NCBI RefSeq assembly: GCF_018918265.1 | Contig: NZ_JAHLQC010000007.1 | Location: 124,001 to 188,000, forward strand | Direction of reading: 5' to 3' | Length of the DNA stretch: 64,000 nt | Origin: Falcatimonas sp. MSJ-15 | GTDB lineage: Bacteria; Bacillota; Clostridia; Lachnospirales; Lachnospiraceae | Part shown: positions 62,673 through 64,000 of the stretch, piece after piece | Layout: every line of letters begins with the position of its first letter | How positions within the stretch are numbered: position 1 is the first letter of the stretch | Program-made: the position numbers and the translations under genes | The notes under the pieces: model-generated | Seen by the model: only the letters and a program-made list of their open reading frames with translations | Database searches by the model: none | Told to the model about the DNA's origin: nothing

Positions 62673-63753
62673 AGAGATATTTAAGATAATTAGAAAATAC
62701 AGTGCGATACCTGTTGTAATCGTAATATATACATTGATATTTACGCTGTATCTGTGGATTACAGATTCTAAGAAGTTTTTATTGATTGCGTGTAGTATGT
62801 ATCTTACTGTATTTATAATAATGCTTTTTATAATGTTTTTTATTATAAAGAGAGAGCTTCGAAGAAAAAAAGTTTTTATGGAATATATTGACAATCTGGA
62901 TGATAAGAGTGAAGAAAGGCTTCTATATCTGTGTAGTGAAGCTGATAAGGATGCTATATCTGCGATGATAGACATGATAAAGCGAAAAGATTATGAGAAT
63001 AAAGAGCTTAATGCAAAAAAAACAGACTATGAGGAATATGTAGAGAACTGGGCACATGAGATTAAGATTCCTCTCGCACTTCTTACTATGATAATTGATA
63101 ATCATTCGGATAAACTTCCGGGTCAGATAACAGATAAGCTTGATTATATAAGAAAACAGATAAAAGAATATGTTGAGCAGATGATGTTATGTTCTAAGAT
63201 AAACTGTGGTAGAAAAGATTATTTTTTTGAAAATGTTGATATAAAAGATTGTATAGATGAGATAATTGAAGATAGTACAGCTATGCTTGATGAAAAGGGA
63301 GTTATTGTAAAGACTAATATAAGTGATGGTACAGTTTTTACAGATAAGCGAGGTATAAAATATATAATAAGTCAGGCTATATCTAATTCTGTAAAATATG
63401 CGAAAGACAGTGACGTGATACCGGAGATATCTATAACATTTAGAAAAAATATGCCAAAGAATGATAAGAATGATACTAATATCATCGATAAGAAAGATAT
63501 GAATCTGGTTGACATTATTGAGATTAAAGATAATGGAATTGGAGTGAAAGAAACAGAACTGCCATTCATATTTGAAAAAGGCTTTACGGGAAATAGTGGC
63601 AATGCCAGAAAACATGCTACCGGAATGGGACTATATATTGTAAAGAAGATAAGTGATGATCTTAATATAGATATAGATGTAACTTCTAAGTGGCAACATG
63701 GATTTGAGATGAAAATAGCGATTCCGGTAATTAAAACTTTAAAACCACTTTAA
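62665..63753 (+). CDS. Intramembrane-sensing histidine kinase (BceS-like)
   Basis: The 362-residue protein has two membrane helices (about residues 13-33 and 38-60) with almost no loop between, the layout of BceS kinases that do not bind signal directly but read the transporter. His131 in WAHEIKIPL is the phospho-acceptor. The ATP-binding domain has QAISNSVKYA, DNGIGVKETELPFIFEKGF and TGMGLYIVKK. A terminator follows. Confidence 0.93.
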   Translation: MIREIFKIIRKYSAIPVVIVIYTLIFTLYLWITDSKKFLLIACSMYLTVFIIMLFIMFFIIKRELRRKKVFMEYIDNLDDKSEERLLYLCSEADKDAISAMIDMIKRKDYENKELNAKKTDYEEYVENWAHEIKIPLALLTMIIDNHSDKLPGQITDKLDYIRKQIKEYVEQMMLCSKINCGRKDYFFENVDIKDCIDEIIEDSTAMLDEKGVIVKTNISDGTVFTDKRGIKYIISQAISNSVKYAKDSDVIPEISITFRKNMPKNDKNDTNIIDKKDMNLVDIIEIKDNGIGVKETELPFIFEKGFTGNSGNARKHATGMGLYIVKKISDDLNIDIDVTSKWQHGFEMKIAIPVIKTLKPL

Positions 63754-63771
63754 AGTTTGATAGAATAAATA

Positions 63772-63836
63772 AAACAGTCAGGTATATATACATAATATGT
63801 GGATAAAAGTATATATAGCCTGACTGTTTATATTTT
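63772..63836 (+). terminator. Terminator of the Bce-like module
   Basis: AAACAGTCAGGTATATAT (63772-63789) pairs with ATATATAGCCTGACTGTTT (63811-63829) with one extra A, then TATATTTTT. Confidence 0.85.
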
Positions 63837-63896
63837 TGTGATTTAATAATCTTTATGTACTAGTTTATATTAAGTTAATCATAATTACTATTCTTG

Positions 63897-64000
63897 GATT
63901 AAAGTATATATTCTCAATTAAGCTAATTATAACTAATCTTTTTGATTAAAGTATATATTCTCAATTAAGCTGATTATAACTAATCTTTTTGATTAAAGTA
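63897..64000. repeat. 47-bp tandem repeat running off the window
   Basis: Units starting GATTAAAGTATATATTCTCA begin at 63897, 63944 and 63991, a strict 47-base period. The first two differ at one base (AAGCTAAT versus AAGCTGAT) and a degenerate copy precedes. No ORF crosses it. It continues beyond base 64000. Confidence 0.85.

Overview
The window is AT-rich, low-GC Firmicute DNA. Shine-Dalgarno sites are AGGAGG-like, promoters are TTGACA/TATAAT-type, and the gene set points to a gut-type Lachnospiraceae: a secreted GH43/GH10 xylan-degrading enzyme, ATP-dependent PEP carboxykinase, CstA, a Bce-type peptide-sensing module and a J-protein/Hsp70 cluster of a clostridial kind. Butyrivibrio, Lachnospira or [Eubacterium] eligens relatives are my best guess. 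Species cannot be fixed from this sequence alone, and I saw no rRNA or tRNA genes.

Layout. (1) 1-4250 is the end of a prophage: tail protein (truncated by the window edge), small tail genes including an XkdX-like one, XhlA-like protein, holin, amidase with SH3, then an RHH regulator and a RelE-type toxin with antitoxin. It closes with what looks like the 3' end and terminator of an interrupted chromosomal gene. (2) 4250-10500 is a decayed accessory stretch: phage minor-head/minor-capsid genes fused to toxin-like C-termini (one with a clear HELSH metallopeptidase motif), each followed by tiny genes, several duplicated, plus two hicB genes without hicA. (3) 10495-12150 holds a hypoxanthine/uracil-DNA glycosylase and a DUF3783 protein. 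(4) 12186-20621 holds a large modular xylanase/arabinofuranosidase, a LacI-family regulator with a strong promoter and palindromic operator, and a heterodimeric ABC exporter. (5) 20787-33392 begins with a structured RNA candidate, followed by a DUF2262-like protein, a J-domain/TPR protein, two related membrane PH-like proteins (with a divergent D-lactate dehydrogenase between them), an HscC-type Hsp70 and a 1018-residue protein with WYL-like segments. (6) 33568-42865 is a complete type III-A CRISPR-Cas locus (cas6, cas10/csm1, csm2-5, cas1, cas2) followed by its array. No csm6 is present. A two-domain orphan protein follows at 42929. (7) 43757-58841 is housekeeping and metabolism: a lipoprotein, FtsH, a C39-like peptidase, a small alarmone synthetase, PckA, a K+/H+ antiporter, CstA, a membrane protein, a GH1 fragment and two Cof-type HAD phosphatases. 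(8) 59148-63753 is a BceAB-RS-like ABC transporter plus two-component system, and the window ends in a 47-bp tandem repeat.

How the genes work together. The CRISPR genes run in one direction with overlaps or short gaps and lead straight into an array whose leader-distal repeats decay, so leader and transcription run the same way as the genes. Cas10 keeps its HD and GGDD motifs, so both DNA cleavage and cyclic oligoadenylate synthesis look possible, yet no CARF-HEPN effector lies nearby. The Hsp70/J-TPR group looks like a dedicated chaperone system of unknown client. The most unusual items are the structured RNA at about 20822-21080, a promoter nested inside a terminator loop at 21971-22038, the Hsp70 locus itself, the graded change in the crRNA handle along the array, and the array of small orphan genes downstream of phage-head toxins.
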